From positions 1 to 60,614 of the forward strand of contig JAEWGX010000094.1 in the NCBI GenBank assembly GCA_023388075.1: a stretch of 60,614 nucleotides of DNA, written 5' to 3'. The stretch's first letter is position 1. The number at the start of each line of letters is the position of its first letter. This document shows, in pieces, positions 52,937 to 60,614 of the stretch. Below the pieces are notes generated by a model. The model was not told the origin of the DNA. It did no database searches and saw only the letters and a list, made by a program, of their open reading frames with translations. The translations under genes were made by a program, and so were the position numbers. The stretch is from Pseudomonadota bacterium. Its GTDB lineage: Bacteria; Pseudomonadota; Gammaproteobacteria; Burkholderiales; Burkholderiaceae_E.

Positions 52937-53860
52937 ATGCTTCCGCCGCTCTTTCCGACAAGTCTTCCGGTCACGCCGGTTCGCCTGCACAGCCGCATGC
53001 CCGACGATTGGCGACGACCGCTATCCGACTCCGACTGGTGCGCCGCCAACGCGGTGGGCCGCGTGGTCGATTCCTTCATCGAGGGGCCGGTCTTCGACGC
53101 AGCCGGCCGGCTGTACCTGACCGATATACCGAACGGCAGGATCGCGCGGATCGAGCAGGACGGCAGCTGGCGGAGCATCGCGCAGTACGACGGCGAACCG
53201 AATGGCCTGAAGTTCCTCGAGGCGGGCGTGCTGCTCGTGACCGACTACCGCCGCGGTCTGCTTCGCATCGACGTGGAAGCCGGGACGGTCTCCCCGTTCC
53301 TCACCCGGGTCAACAGCGAAAGCTTCAAGGGGGTCAACGACCTGACTTTCGACGGCGCCGGGAACCTTTACTTCACCGACCAGGGACAGACCGGCCTTCA
53401 CGATCCGACCGGACGTGTCTATCGTCGACGTGTCGACGGCTCGCTCGATCTTCTCCTGGCGACGGTACCGAGCCCCAACGGCATCGCGATCAGTCCCGAC
53501 GGTCATGTGCTCTACGTAGCCGCCACCCGCGACAACTCGGTGTGGCGGGGAACGCTGAACCGCAACGGCCTGTTGAGCAAGGTGGGCCGGTTCTTCTCGC
53601 TGAACGGACCCGGGGGCCCCGATGGCCTCGCGGTGACGCCCGAAGGCGACCTCATCGTCGCAGCGGTCGGATCCGGCTGCGTGTGGCGAGTGGACCCCGC
53701 CGGCCGCCCCAGGCAGGTCTGGGACTGCAGTACCTTCGGGATGATGCCGACCAACATCGCGCTCGGCGGCCCGCCGCCCGGGCGGCTCTACATCACCGAG
53801 TCGTCCAGCGGCTCGGTGCTGGTCGGCGATCTCGACGCGCCTGCAGGGCCCGGACGCTGA
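52937..53860 (+). CDS. SMP-30/gluconolactonase family protein (second)
   Basis: 307 residues. Beta-propeller with ligands Glu49 in IEGPVF, Asn in GVNDLTFDGAGNLYFTD, Asn in SPNGIAISPDG and Asp in GGPDGLAVTPEG. Blade motif LYLTDIPNGRI is typical of the lactonase type. An ATG at 52997 is an alternative start. No signal peptide. With the DapA-family aldolase downstream it suggests breakdown of a sugar acid: lactone to acid to keto acid cleavage. Confidence 0.88.
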   Translation: MLPPLFPTSLPVTPVRLHSRMPDDWRRPLSDSDWCAANAVGRVVDSFIEGPVFDAAGRLYLTDIPNGRIARIEQDGSWRSIAQYDGEPNGLKFLEAGVLLVTDYRRGLLRIDVEAGTVSPFLTRVNSESFKGVNDLTFDGAGNLYFTDQGQTGLHDPTGRVYRRRVDGSLDLLLATVPSPNGIAISPDGHVLYVAATRDNSVWRGTLNRNGLLSKVGRFFSLNGPGGPDGLAVTPEGDLIVAAVGSGCVWRVDPAGRPRQVWDCSTFGMMPTNIALGGPPPGRLYITESSSGSVLVGDLDAPAGPGR

Positions 53861-53892
53861 CTATACTCAATCACGAGATCGAGGAATCCCGC

Positions 53893-54840
53893 ATGATGTC
53901 CGAACACCGCGCACTGACCGGCATCTTCTCCCCCGTCGTCACGCCCTTCGAGGATGACGGCACGCCATCGACGCAACGCTTCGTCGCGCACTGCCGCTGG
54001 CTGCTTCGCGTGGGCGTCGGCCTCGCGATCTTCGGCACGAACTCGGAGGCAAACTCGCTCGGCCTCGCGGAAAGACAGGCACTGCTCGATGCGCTGGTCC
54101 GGGATGGCATCGATCCACGCCGCCTGATGCCGGGTACCGGCACCTGCAACGTGCCGGACACGGTGGCGCTGACCAGCCATGCCGTCAAGGCCGGCTGCGC
54201 CGGCGTGCTGATGCTGCCGCCCTTCTACTACAAGGGCGTCAGCGACGACGGCCTCTTCCGCTACTTCTCGCAGGTGATCGAGCGGGTGGCCGACGAGCGC
54301 CTGCGCATCTACCTCTATCACATCCCGCCCGTATCGCAGGTGCCGCTCGGTTTCGCACTGATCGAACGCCTGATTGCCGCGTGGCCGCGGACGATCGCGG
54401 GCATCAAGGACAGCTCCGGCGAGTGGGAGAACACGGCGGAGCTCGTCCGCCGGTTCCAGGGCCCGGATTTCTCGGTCTTCGCGGGCAGCGAGGTGTTCCT
54501 CCTGCGCACGCTTCGCGCGGGGGGTGCCGGCTGCATCACCGCGACCGGCAACGTCAACCCGGCGGCCATGGTGCGCCTGTTCTCGAGCTGGAAGGCCGAC
54601 CCTGCGGCGGCCGATACCCAGCAGGCGGCACTGGACCGCACGCGCGCCATCTTCCAGGCCCGGCCGGTGATCCCGGCGATGAAGCGCACGCTTGCGGACG
54701 CCACCGGCGATCGCGCGTGGGCGAACGTGCGGCCGCCGCTGGTTACGCTTGACGACGCACAGGCCGCGGAGCTCGCCGCGGCGCTCAGGGGCGAAGGCTT
54801 CGCGATCTCCGATGCCGCGGAGCTGATGCCGCGGAGCTGA
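53893..54840 (+). CDS. DapA/N-acetylneuraminate lyase family aldolase or dehydratase
   Basis: 315 residues. TIM barrel with Schiff-base Lys172 in IAGIKDSSGEW and active-site Tyr142 in YLYHIP; the GTNSEANSL segment replaces the GTTGE of true DHDPS. AxxAGxxGVLMLPPFYY is also family-typical. The change near the carboxylate-binding loop argues against lysine biosynthesis and for an aldonic-acid or keto-acid lyase/dehydratase. GAGGAA precedes ATG 53893. It lies between the SMP-30 gene and a glycolipid-binding gene. Confidence 0.88.
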   Translation: MMSEHRALTGIFSPVVTPFEDDGTPSTQRFVAHCRWLLRVGVGLAIFGTNSEANSLGLAERQALLDALVRDGIDPRRLMPGTGTCNVPDTVALTSHAVKAGCAGVLMLPPFYYKGVSDDGLFRYFSQVIERVADERLRIYLYHIPPVSQVPLGFALIERLIAAWPRTIAGIKDSSGEWENTAELVRRFQGPDFSVFAGSEVFLLRTLRAGGAGCITATGNVNPAAMVRLFSSWKADPAAADTQQAALDRTRAIFQARPVIPAMKRTLADATGDRAWANVRPPLVTLDDAQAAELAAALRGEGFAISDAAELMPRS

Positions 54841-54847
54841 TGACGCC

Positions 54848-55423
54848 ATGGATCGACGCGTCGTTGCGTCCTTCCTCTGGCGCCGACTGGAGGAACCGGG
54901 CCACGACGCCTGCCGGCTGCTGCGGTCGGTAGACGGCTGGCGGCTGGAAGGGACCACCGTGTTCGACGCGGCCGCAGGGCCGTGCTGCCTGCGCTACGAG
55001 GTTCTTGCCGATAACGACTTTCGCACCCGGCGCGCCGCGGTCTCCGGCTACCTGGGGCGGCGAGCGGTCGAGCTGCGCATCGTCGCGAGCGGCCGTCCCG
55101 GTTCGCGTCGCTGGCGCCTGAACGGCGAGCCGGTGTCCCGCGTGGACGGCTGCCTCGACGTGGACCTCGGCTTCACGCCGGCCACGAACCTCCTGCCGAT
55201 CCGTCGGCTGGCCCTGGGAATCGGCGAGGCGGCCGAGGCGCCTGCCGCCTACCTGTCGTTTCCCGGCCTGCGGATGAGCGCGCTCGTGCAGCACTATCGG
55301 CGGGTGGGACGTGACGCCTATGCCTACGAATCGCCCAGCTTCCGCTACGCGGCGACGCTGCAGGTGGAGCGCCACGGTATGGTCGTCGACTACCCCGGGC
55401 TGTTCGAGCTGGCCGGGCACTGA
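54848..55423 (+). CDS. Putative glycolipid-binding (DUF1089) protein
   Basis: 191 residues that match the PF06475 glycolipid-binding domain: CRLLRSVDGWRLEGTTVF, CCLRYEVLADNDFRTRRAAVSGYLGRR, RRWRLNGEPVSRVDGCLDVDLGFTPATNLLPIRRLALGIGEAAEAPAAYLSFPGL, YAYESPSFRYAATLQVERHGMVVDYPGLFE. The family is poorly characterised (one solved fold resembles lipid-binding beta-barrels). It starts seven bases after the aldolase gene, so it is in the same unit. Confidence 0.85.
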   Translation: MDRRVVASFLWRRLEEPGHDACRLLRSVDGWRLEGTTVFDAAAGPCCLRYEVLADNDFRTRRAAVSGYLGRRAVELRIVASGRPGSRRWRLNGEPVSRVDGCLDVDLGFTPATNLLPIRRLALGIGEAAEAPAAYLSFPGLRMSALVQHYRRVGRDAYAYESPSFRYAATLQVERHGMVVDYPGLFELAGH

Positions 55424-55459
55424 GGCGCACGCGGGGGACGGACGACCGCGAATTCCCGA

Positions 55460-55489
55460 TTGAACCCGGCACGCGGGGTGCGATAGACT
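55460..55489 (+). promoter_or_regulatory. Putative sigma-70 promoter for the SulP gene
   Basis: TTGAAC (55460-55465) and TAGACT (55484-55489) are separated by 18 bases. The predicted start leaves ~125 bases of leader, which contains the small hairpin ATGCG-ATGA-CGCAT near 55523. Visual match only. Confidence 0.35.
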
Positions 55490-55620
55490 CGTTCGCCCCA
55501 TCCCGCCAAGCCCCGAATGCATGCGATGACGCATCCCCGGAGCCTGTTCGACCCTGTCGCCGGCAACGGTGCGGCGGCGTTCGCAAGCGGGCAGGCATCG
55601 CGGGCAATCGGGCACGAGTC

Positions 55621-57792
55621 ATGAGCGCCGCGGTCATCGCGCGGTCGCTGTTCGCCGGTGCCGTCCTCGGCAGCATGGCGATCGTATTCTCCATCTCGTT
55701 CGCCGCGATCATCTATTCCGGCGACATGGCCGCCTTCCTCAGCCGCGGCATCGGACTCACCCTCTTCGGCGCCACGGTCATGGCGCTGGTCGGGGCGCTG
55801 CGCTTCTCCTACCGCGGGACGATCGCCCTGCCGCAGGACGTGACCGCGCTGATCCTATCGCTGGTCGTCGCCTCGGTGGCCGCCGACTGGTCGGCGGGCT
55901 CGCGCGACCAGCTCTTCGCGACGGTGGCGACGCTGGTGGCCGTCACGACGGCGATCACCGGGCTCGTGCTGTACTTGTTCGGACGCCTTCGCCTCGGGTT
56001 CGTCGTCCGCTACATGCCCTACCCGGTGATCGGCGGCTTCCTGGCGGCGACCGGCTACTTCCTCACCACCGGCGCCCTCGGCATGACCATCGGGGAGAAC
56101 ATCAGCCTCTGGTCGGCGGGGGCGCTGTTCGAGCCCGGCAATCCGGTGAAGTGGGCGCCGTGGCTGCTGGCCGGACTGCTGTTCTGCGTCGCGACGAACC
56201 GCATCCGCCACGGCATCGTCCTGCCCGCCTGCATCCTGGCCGCAGCCGTCTGCTTCTACCTGGCCCTCTGGCTGACCGGCATCGGCATCGATGGCGCCCG
56301 CGCCGCGGGGCTGCTGCTCGGACCGTTCGATGCGGCCAGCTTCTACGCCGGCCTCGGCACGTGGATCGTGACCGACGCCGACTGGGGCGTCGTCGTCTCC
56401 CAGCTGCCATCGATCGTCGTGGTGATCGGCATGGCGATCATCGGATCGCTGCTGAATGCGTCGGGGCTGGAGCTCGCGACAGGCAAGGACATCGATCCCG
56501 ACCACGACCTGCGCGCGGTCGGGATCGCGAACCTGCTGGCTTCGGTCGGAGGCGGCATGGTCGGCTATCACGTGCTCAGCCAGACCCTGTTCGCCCGCGC
56601 GCTCGGCGTGACCGGATCGATGGCCGGCGTGGCGGTCGCGCTCTTCACCGGCGTCACGCTGTTCTCGAGCGCCGCCTGGCTGTCGGTCCTGCCGATCGGT
56701 GTCTTCGCCGCCGTCATCGCGTTCCTCGGCATCGACCTGCTGTTCACCTGGCTCTGGACGGAGCGGCGTCACCTGCCGGCGCGAGATTTCGCGATCGTCC
56801 TGCTGATCCTGGGGGTGGCGGCAACGGTCGGCTTCCTGCAGGCCATCGCCGTGGGCCTGCTCGCCGCATCCGTGCTGTTCGTTATCGCCTATGCGCGGAT
56901 CGACGTCGTTCGCCTTCGCACCACGGTGGCCGCCATGCCGTCGCGGGTGGAACGCGGCGAGACCGACATGCGCCGCCTGTCCGAGCAGGACGGCTACGCG
57001 ACGATCTACCAGCTCTCGGGGTACCTCTTCTTCGGCACCGCCAGCCGCCTGCAGTCCGAGCTGGTCGCGATGGCCGCGTCACCGGACAAGCGGCCCCGCT
57101 TCATCCTGGTCGATTTCAAGCGCGTCCAGGGCATCGATGCCTCCGCCGCCTTCGCGCTCGGCAGGCTGGACCGGGTCTGCGCGGCAGAGGGCGTCGAACT
57201 GATCTTCAGCGGGCTCGACGGCCGGCAGGCTGCGCTGCTGGAGCGATCCGGCGTGCTGTCGGAGGGCGGCAGGCTGCGACGGGTCGACCAGCTCGACGAT
57301 GCCCTGCAGATCGTCGAGGAGCAGCTTCTCGCCCACGGCGCACGCGACGCGAAAGCCACTGAGGCGATCGGCTTCCTGGACGAGCTCAAGCGGCTGCATC
57401 CCCAGGTCGACCTTGCGGAGAGCCTCGAAGAGGTTCTCGCCCACGCCGACGAGCAGGTCATCGAGCAAGGCGCGCCCGCCGACAGCATCATCGTGCTCCA
57501 GGAGGGACGCCTGCGGGTCGAGTACCTCGACCCGCAAGGCGCGGTCACGCCGGTCGCCCGGATCCTTCCCGGCGCGCTGGTGGGCGAGATCGGCCTCTAT
57601 GCCCATGCGCCGCGCACGGCGCGCGTGGTGGCGGAGCAGGCATCCCGCCTGCTGCGGATCAGCGCCGACACCCTGGAGCGCCTGGGCCGCGAGAATCCGA
57701 TGCTGGTCGCGGACATCCATCGCCTCGCCGCCTCGTACCTGGCACGTCGGCTCATCCGCGCCAAGTCGCTGCTGCGGGATGCGGACATGTAG
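55621..57792 (+). CDS. SulP anion transporter fused to STAS and cyclic-nucleotide-binding domains
   Basis: 723 residues. Residues ~1-430 are the SulP membrane domain (LSRGIGLTLFGAT, VRYMPYPVIGGFLAATGYFL, GMAIIGSLLNASGLELATGKDIDPDHDLRAVGIANL, GMVGYHVLSQTLF). Residues ~460-560 are a STAS domain (IYQLSGYLFFGTASRLQ, ILVDFKRVQGIDASAAFAL). Residues ~610-700 are a cNMP-binding domain with phosphate cassette GEIGLYAHAPRTARVV, including the conserved Arg. Transport of sulfate, bicarbonate or other anions may thus be gated by cAMP or a similar nucleotide. The class exists in bacteria but is little studied. Confidence 0.9.
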   Translation: MSAAVIARSLFAGAVLGSMAIVFSISFAAIIYSGDMAAFLSRGIGLTLFGATVMALVGALRFSYRGTIALPQDVTALILSLVVASVAADWSAGSRDQLFATVATLVAVTTAITGLVLYLFGRLRLGFVVRYMPYPVIGGFLAATGYFLTTGALGMTIGENISLWSAGALFEPGNPVKWAPWLLAGLLFCVATNRIRHGIVLPACILAAAVCFYLALWLTGIGIDGARAAGLLLGPFDAASFYAGLGTWIVTDADWGVVVSQLPSIVVVIGMAIIGSLLNASGLELATGKDIDPDHDLRAVGIANLLASVGGGMVGYHVLSQTLFARALGVTGSMAGVAVALFTGVTLFSSAAWLSVLPIGVFAAVIAFLGIDLLFTWLWTERRHLPARDFAIVLLILGVAATVGFLQAIAVGLLAASVLFVIAYARIDVVRLRTTVAAMPSRVERGETDMRRLSEQDGYATIYQLSGYLFFGTASRLQSELVAMAASPDKRPRFILVDFKRVQGIDASAAFALGRLDRVCAAEGVELIFSGLDGRQAALLERSGVLSEGGRLRRVDQLDDALQIVEEQLLAHGARDAKATEAIGFLDELKRLHPQVDLAESLEEVLAHADEQVIEQGAPADSIIVLQEGRLRVEYLDPQGAVTPVARILPGALVGEIGLYAHAPRTARVVAEQASRLLRISADTLERLGRENPMLVADIHRLAASYLARRLIRAKSLLRDADM

Positions 57793-57813
57793 TCGTCGCA
57801 CACGGAGAAACCC

Positions 57814-58452
57814 ATGAAGCTCATCGGCATGCTGGATTCGCCTTATGTCCGCCGGACCGCCATCTCGCTGCAGTTGCTCGGCCTGCCGTTCGAGCACCAG
57901 TCGCTTTCGGTGTTCCGGACCTACGACCAGTTCCGCGGCATCAATCCGGTGGTCAAGGCGCCGACCCTGGTGTGCGACGACGGCACCGTGCTGATGGACT
58001 CCACCCTGATCCTGCAGTACGCCGAGGCGGTCGCTGGAAAGAGCCTGCTGCCGGCCGGGCCGGACGCGGTGCGGCAGGCGCTGCGGGTGATCGGCCTCGC
58101 GCTCGCCGCCTGCGAGAAGAGCGTCCAGATCTACTACGAGCACATGCTGCGGCCGGAGGAGAAGCGGCACGGCCCCTGGCTCGAGCGGGTGACCGCGCAG
58201 CTTCATGCCGCCTGCGCCGCGCTGGAGCACGAGCTCGCGCGGCGGCCGATCGAAGCAACTGCGTCCGCGATCGGACAGGCCGGCATCACCACGGCCGTCA
58301 CCTGGCACTTCATCCAGAGCACCACTCCCGGGATCGTCGCGCCGGATCGCCATCCTGCCCTGGTCGGCTTCTCCGGAGAGGCCGAGGCGCTCCCGGCGTT
58401 CAAGGCGGCGCCCCACGGCCCCGACACCTACCCCGTATCCGCCGCGGCCTGA
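57814..58452 (+). CDS. Glutathione S-transferase family protein
   Basis: 212 residues. Thioredoxin-like N-domain (MKLIGMLDSPYVRRTAISLQLLGLPFEHQSL, PTLVCDDGTVLMDSTLILQY) and an all-helical C-domain. Active-site Ser9 (DSPYVRR) is plausible. Substrate unknown. It begins 21 bases after the SulP gene on the same strand, so may share its transcript. Its last codons overlap a gluconolactonase-like fragment in another frame. Confidence 0.88.
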   Translation: MKLIGMLDSPYVRRTAISLQLLGLPFEHQSLSVFRTYDQFRGINPVVKAPTLVCDDGTVLMDSTLILQYAEAVAGKSLLPAGPDAVRQALRVIGLALAACEKSVQIYYEHMLRPEEKRHGPWLERVTAQLHAACAALEHELARRPIEATASAIGQAGITTAVTWHFIQSTTPGIVAPDRHPALVGFSGEAEALPAFKAAPHGPDTYPVSAAA

Positions 58453-58626
58453 CGGTCATCCGCGACGGTCGGGTCTTCGCGAGCATGGACAGGGACGGAA
58501 AGACCGGCCTCGCGGACGGCATCCGCTGCGACGAGGACGGCAACGTCTGGGCCGGCACGGACTGGGCGGGCAAAGGCTTCGAAGGCGTGCACTTGCTCCA
58601 CCGCCGCGGCGTTGCCCGGCGGCTTG
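58449..58626 (+). pseudogene. Fragment of an SMP-30/gluconolactonase gene
   Basis: A frame shifted from GST reads LTVIRDGRVFASMDRDGKTGLADGIRCDEDGNVWAGTDWAGKGFEGVHLL, about one-sixth of a SMP-30 propeller, with the metal Asp in ADGIRCDEDGNVWAG. No start codon or remaining blades exist on either side. It begins in the last GST codons and ends at the OsmC gene, so it is the relic of a lactonase gene removed during rearrangement. Confidence 0.6.
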
Positions 58627-58630
58627 GTTG

Positions 58631-59212
58631 TCAGCCTTCCGCCTCGTCGGCATTCGAGACCGTCCAGCTCAGTGCCACCGGTACCCCGGCGCGCAGGGTA
58701 GCGAGGTTGATGCAACAGGCCTCTGCGCCGGCCTTGAGCTTCTCGCACGATCGCGAGTGAGTGCCGGCCGCCACGACCATGTTTACCCTGCATTCCAGCG
58801 CGGGGAGGCCGACCGGCACCCCGGGATCCACCGCGAGGCAGCCGCGCACGTCGACCGTTCCGGTCGCTTCGACCTCGAGTCGCTCCAGCACCACGCCGAG
58901 CACCTCCGCGATCATGCGGATCGTCGCGTGCTCGCAAGCGGCGAGCGCCGCGCACAGCATTTCCGCGGGATTGGGGGCGTCATGGTCGCCCCCAACCGCG
59001 CGATCGATTCCGAAGGACCAGGAGACGCCGTAGCCATCGCCCGCCGCCACCGTTCCATGAACGGCATCCTCGCCGCCGGCCCAGACGGTGTACGCCCGCT
59101 TCCGGATGCAAGCCTCTTCCGGATACACGCGGTAGCGGCCCCGCAGCGTGGCCTGGCGCTGCACCAGCGGCGAGCTCGGACTCGCCACGGCCGACCCTGT
59201 GTTCGCGCTCAT
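58631..59212 (-). CDS. OsmC family peroxidase-like protein
   Basis: 193 residues. An OsmC/Ohr-type alpha+beta fold: VSWSFGIDRAVGGDHDAPNPAEMLCAALAACEHATIRM with the first catalytic Cys (C93), and the later SCEKLKAGAEACC region carrying the second Cys pair (C156, C166/C167). The Asn-Pro-Ala-Glu start is family-typical. It likely reduces organic hydroperoxides. Its ATG overlaps the tautomerase stop (ATGA). Confidence 0.9.
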   Translation of the reverse strand: MSANTGSAVASPSSPLVQRQATLRGRYRVYPEEACIRKRAYTVWAGGEDAVHGTVAAGDGYGVSWSFGIDRAVGGDHDAPNPAEMLCAALAACEHATIRMIAEVLGVVLERLEVEATGTVDVRGCLAVDPGVPVGLPALECRVNMVVAAGTHSRSCEKLKAGAEACCINLATLRAGVPVALSWTVSNADEAEG

Positions 59213-59427
59213 GACCCTGCGGCCAGTTGCTTCACGTCTTCGGTCGACAGCGGCTTGCCGCCGATCCCCCAGTCGCCGCTGGCGACCTCCTCGACGACGA
59301 CCCAGGTGACCTGGCGCATGCGCTCGCCTTCGATCGACACCATCGCGTCGGTCAGGCTCCGGACGATCTGCTGCTTCTGCGTCGGCGTGAAAACCTGTTC
59401 GATCAGCTTGACTTGGATGAGTGGCAT
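59209..59427 (-). CDS. 4-oxalocrotonate tautomerase family protein
   Basis: 72 residues beginning MPLIQVKLIE; the amino-terminal Pro is the catalytic base after Met removal. The sequence VFTPTQKQQIVRSLTDAMVSIEGE and VTWVVVEEVASGDWGIGGKPLS fits small tautomerases. It isomerises 2-hydroxymuconate-type or similar enol acids; it may act in aromatic or chlorinated acid breakdown. AGGAG precedes the ATG. Confidence 0.9.
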   Translation of the reverse strand: MPLIQVKLIEQVFTPTQKQQIVRSLTDAMVSIEGERMRQVTWVVVEEVASGDWGIGGKPLSTEDVKQLAAGS

Positions 59428-59451
59428 GACAAGACTCCTCGATACTGGATC

Positions 59452-59478
59452 GGCGTCGCGCGGAGTTGCAGCGACGCC
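59452..59478. promoter_or_regulatory. Inverted repeat GGCGTCGC-N11-GCGACGCC upstream of OsmC/tautomerase unit
   Basis: Perfect eight-base arms at 59452-59459 and 59471-59478 with an 11-base spacer, 25 bases upstream of the tautomerase ATG and in the divergent gap with the GlxA-type regulator. A likely operator or RNA hairpin. Confidence 0.5.
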
Positions 59479-59638
59479 GTGAGGAAAGGCTATGACTCGA
59501 CGTCCGGGTATGCCAGAGTCCGGTAAGCCATTCATCGCGCAACATCGGACAGGACCCTGACCGCGACAACAGGTCGCTCCGGGCCGCGTCGATCCTGCTC
59601 GGGGACGATGGCGCGCTTCGCGACCGGAGGGTATTCCA

Positions 59639-60614
59639 GTGAGTCATCGGATCACGCTGCTTGCCCTGGAAGGCTGCTTCGCGTCCAACGTGATCGGCTT
59701 CATCGACCTGCTTCACACCGCCAACCTGGTGGCGGCCCAGATCGGGCGTGTGCCACCGTTCCAATGGGAGGTACTGTCGGTCGACGGCAAGGCCGTGCGT
59801 GCGTCCAACGGCGGCTTGCTTGCAGTCGACGGCGTCATCGGCGCCGAGCCACCGGGCCAGGTGATCGTCATTCCGGCATTCGGGTCGCCCCAGCCCGGCT
59901 TGCTGATCGAGGCGGTGCGGCGGAACGCCGGGCTGCTGCCTTGGCTGACGGCGCAATACAAGGCAGGCGCGACACTCGCCGCGACCTGCGCCGGCACTTT
60001 CCTGCTGGCCGAGAGCGGCGTACTCGACGGCAAGCCCGCCACCACGAGCTGGTGGCTCGCCACGGCCTTCGAGCACCGCTATCCGAAGGTGAAGCTCGAT
60101 CTCGCTGCGATGGTGACCCGTGGCGATCGCGTAGTGTGCTCGGGCGCCGGGATGTCGCATTTCGACCTGGCGCTGCACTTCATCGGCCAACTGGCTGGCC
60201 GCGACATCGCACGCGCCTGCGCCCGATACACCGTGCTCGACGACCGGCGCCGCTCCCAGGCACCGTTCATGATCCTCGAGCACGCCCGACGCTACGATCC
60301 GCTCATCACGCGGGCGGAGCGCTGGATCAAGGCGAACCTTCGGCGCGACGTCAGCGTGGCGGAAATCGCGGTGCAGGTCGCCGTCAGCCCACGGACGCTC
60401 GGACGGCACTTCAAGGACTGTACTGGCGACAGCCCGCAGGTGTACGTGCAGAAGCTGCGCGTGGAGGCTGCCAAGGCATTGCTGGAGAATACCCGGCTAC
60501 GCATGAGCGACGTGCCCGAACGCGTAGGCTACGGCGACGAAAGCACCTTTCGACGCCAGTTCAAGCGCCACACCAGTCTCTCGCCGAGCGACTATCGGCG
60601 CCGCTTCGGCCTGG
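59639..60614 (+). CDS. GlxA-type AraC family transcriptional regulator (cut by window end)
   Basis: The frame begins at GTG 59639 behind a strong GGAGG site and runs off the window without a stop (325 complete codons). The N-terminal ~180 residues are a DJ-1/PfpI-like domain (LLALEGCFASNVIGFIDLLH, IPAFGSPQPGL, ATCAGTFLLAESGVLDGKPATTSWWLA with the Cys of the nucleophile elbow). Then comes an AraC-type double HTH (VSVAEIAVQVAVSPRTLGRHFKDCTGDSPQVYVQKLRVEAAKALLE, YGDESTFRRQFKRHTSLSPSDYRRRF). Divergent from the tautomerase-OsmC pair, so a likely regulator of it. Confidence 0.93.
   Translation, partial: MSHRITLLALEGCFASNVIGFIDLLHTANLVAAQIGRVPPFQWEVLSVDGKAVRASNGGLLAVDGVIGAEPPGQVIVIPAFGSPQPGLLIEAVRRNAGLLPWLTAQYKAGATLAATCAGTFLLAESGVLDGKPATTSWWLATAFEHRYPKVKLDLAAMVTRGDRVVCSGAGMSHFDLALHFIGQLAGRDIARACARYTVLDDRRRSQAPFMILEHARRYDPLITRAERWIKANLRRDVSVAEIAVQVAVSPRTLGRHFKDCTGDSPQVYVQKLRVEAAKALLENTRLRMSDVPERVGYGDESTFRRQFKRHTSLSPSDYRRRFGL

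Overview
The window reads as a chromosomal segment of a high-GC betaproteobacterium, most likely a Burkholderiales-type organism. The evidence is the order aroA-cmk-rpsA-ihfB-lapA-lapB, a typical betaproteobacterial S1 protein, and several lone Bug-type (TctC) binding proteins. I see no rRNA, tRNA, insertion sequence, integrase, CRISPR array or replication origin. No stretch over 300 bases lacks a gene or gene remnant. The longest empty intergenic stretch is 24139-24424 (286 bases), between a lipoprotein gene and a sensor kinase gene; I see no convincing promoter in it.

Layout. 1-5868 (minus): housekeeping block aroA, cmk, rpsA, ihfB, lapA, lapB. 6013-11724 (plus): a small unknown protein, an FKBP isomerase, glnS, then a TAXI-type TRAP transporter. 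11750-17445: DUF2237 and DUF3108 genes, an HExxH protein, a lemA/TPM trio, a Sel1 protein and msrA. 17607-20544: glutaryl-CoA dehydrogenase, an NTF2-like protein divergent from a MarR regulator, and an exported peroxiredoxin. 20557-24138 (minus): 1-Cys peroxiredoxin, phospholipase A and azlCD, plus a DUF2242 lipoprotein. 24425-26014: soluble PAS hybrid histidine kinase.

26000-34806 (minus) is a tightly packed run: a short BoxR-like HTH gene, a benzoate-CoA-ligase-type enzyme, polyphosphate kinase 2, a BMP/nucleoside-type ABC importer and a cytosine-deaminase-like amidohydrolase. Divergent from it (34861-40614) are an alpha/beta hydrolase and a complete branched-chain-type ABC importer, together resembling the uptake and activation half of an aerobic benzoate (box) locus. 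No boxABC genes lie in the window.

40634-43347 holds small resistance/stress-type folds: AAC(3)-I-like acetyltransferase, GrpB, VOC and a DHFR/RibD-like protein. GrpB and VOC are linked by ATGA overlaps through a tiny 39-codon ORF. 43370-47867 is a sugar-acid-type catabolic cluster (HpaI aldolase, Bug protein, SMP-30 lactonase, RraA-like) divergent from an IclR regulator. 47887-48818 is a small gene graveyard: a SnoaL remnant and a truncated D-cysteine desulfhydrase/ACC deaminase-like gene. 48928-60614 holds more accessory metabolism: Bug protein, alpha/beta hydrolase, hydroxyacid oxidase, LysR, a second SMP-30, a DapA-family enzyme, a SulP-STAS-cNMP fusion, GST, an SMP-30 fragment, OsmC, a tautomerase and a GlxA-type regulator cut by the window end.

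I did not find one unambiguous new system. The best candidates are the BoxR-like regulator without its effector domain, the ligase-PPK2 pairing, the micro-ORF overlap chain, the twin MarR operator repeats and the IclR gene that lacks a normal start codon.
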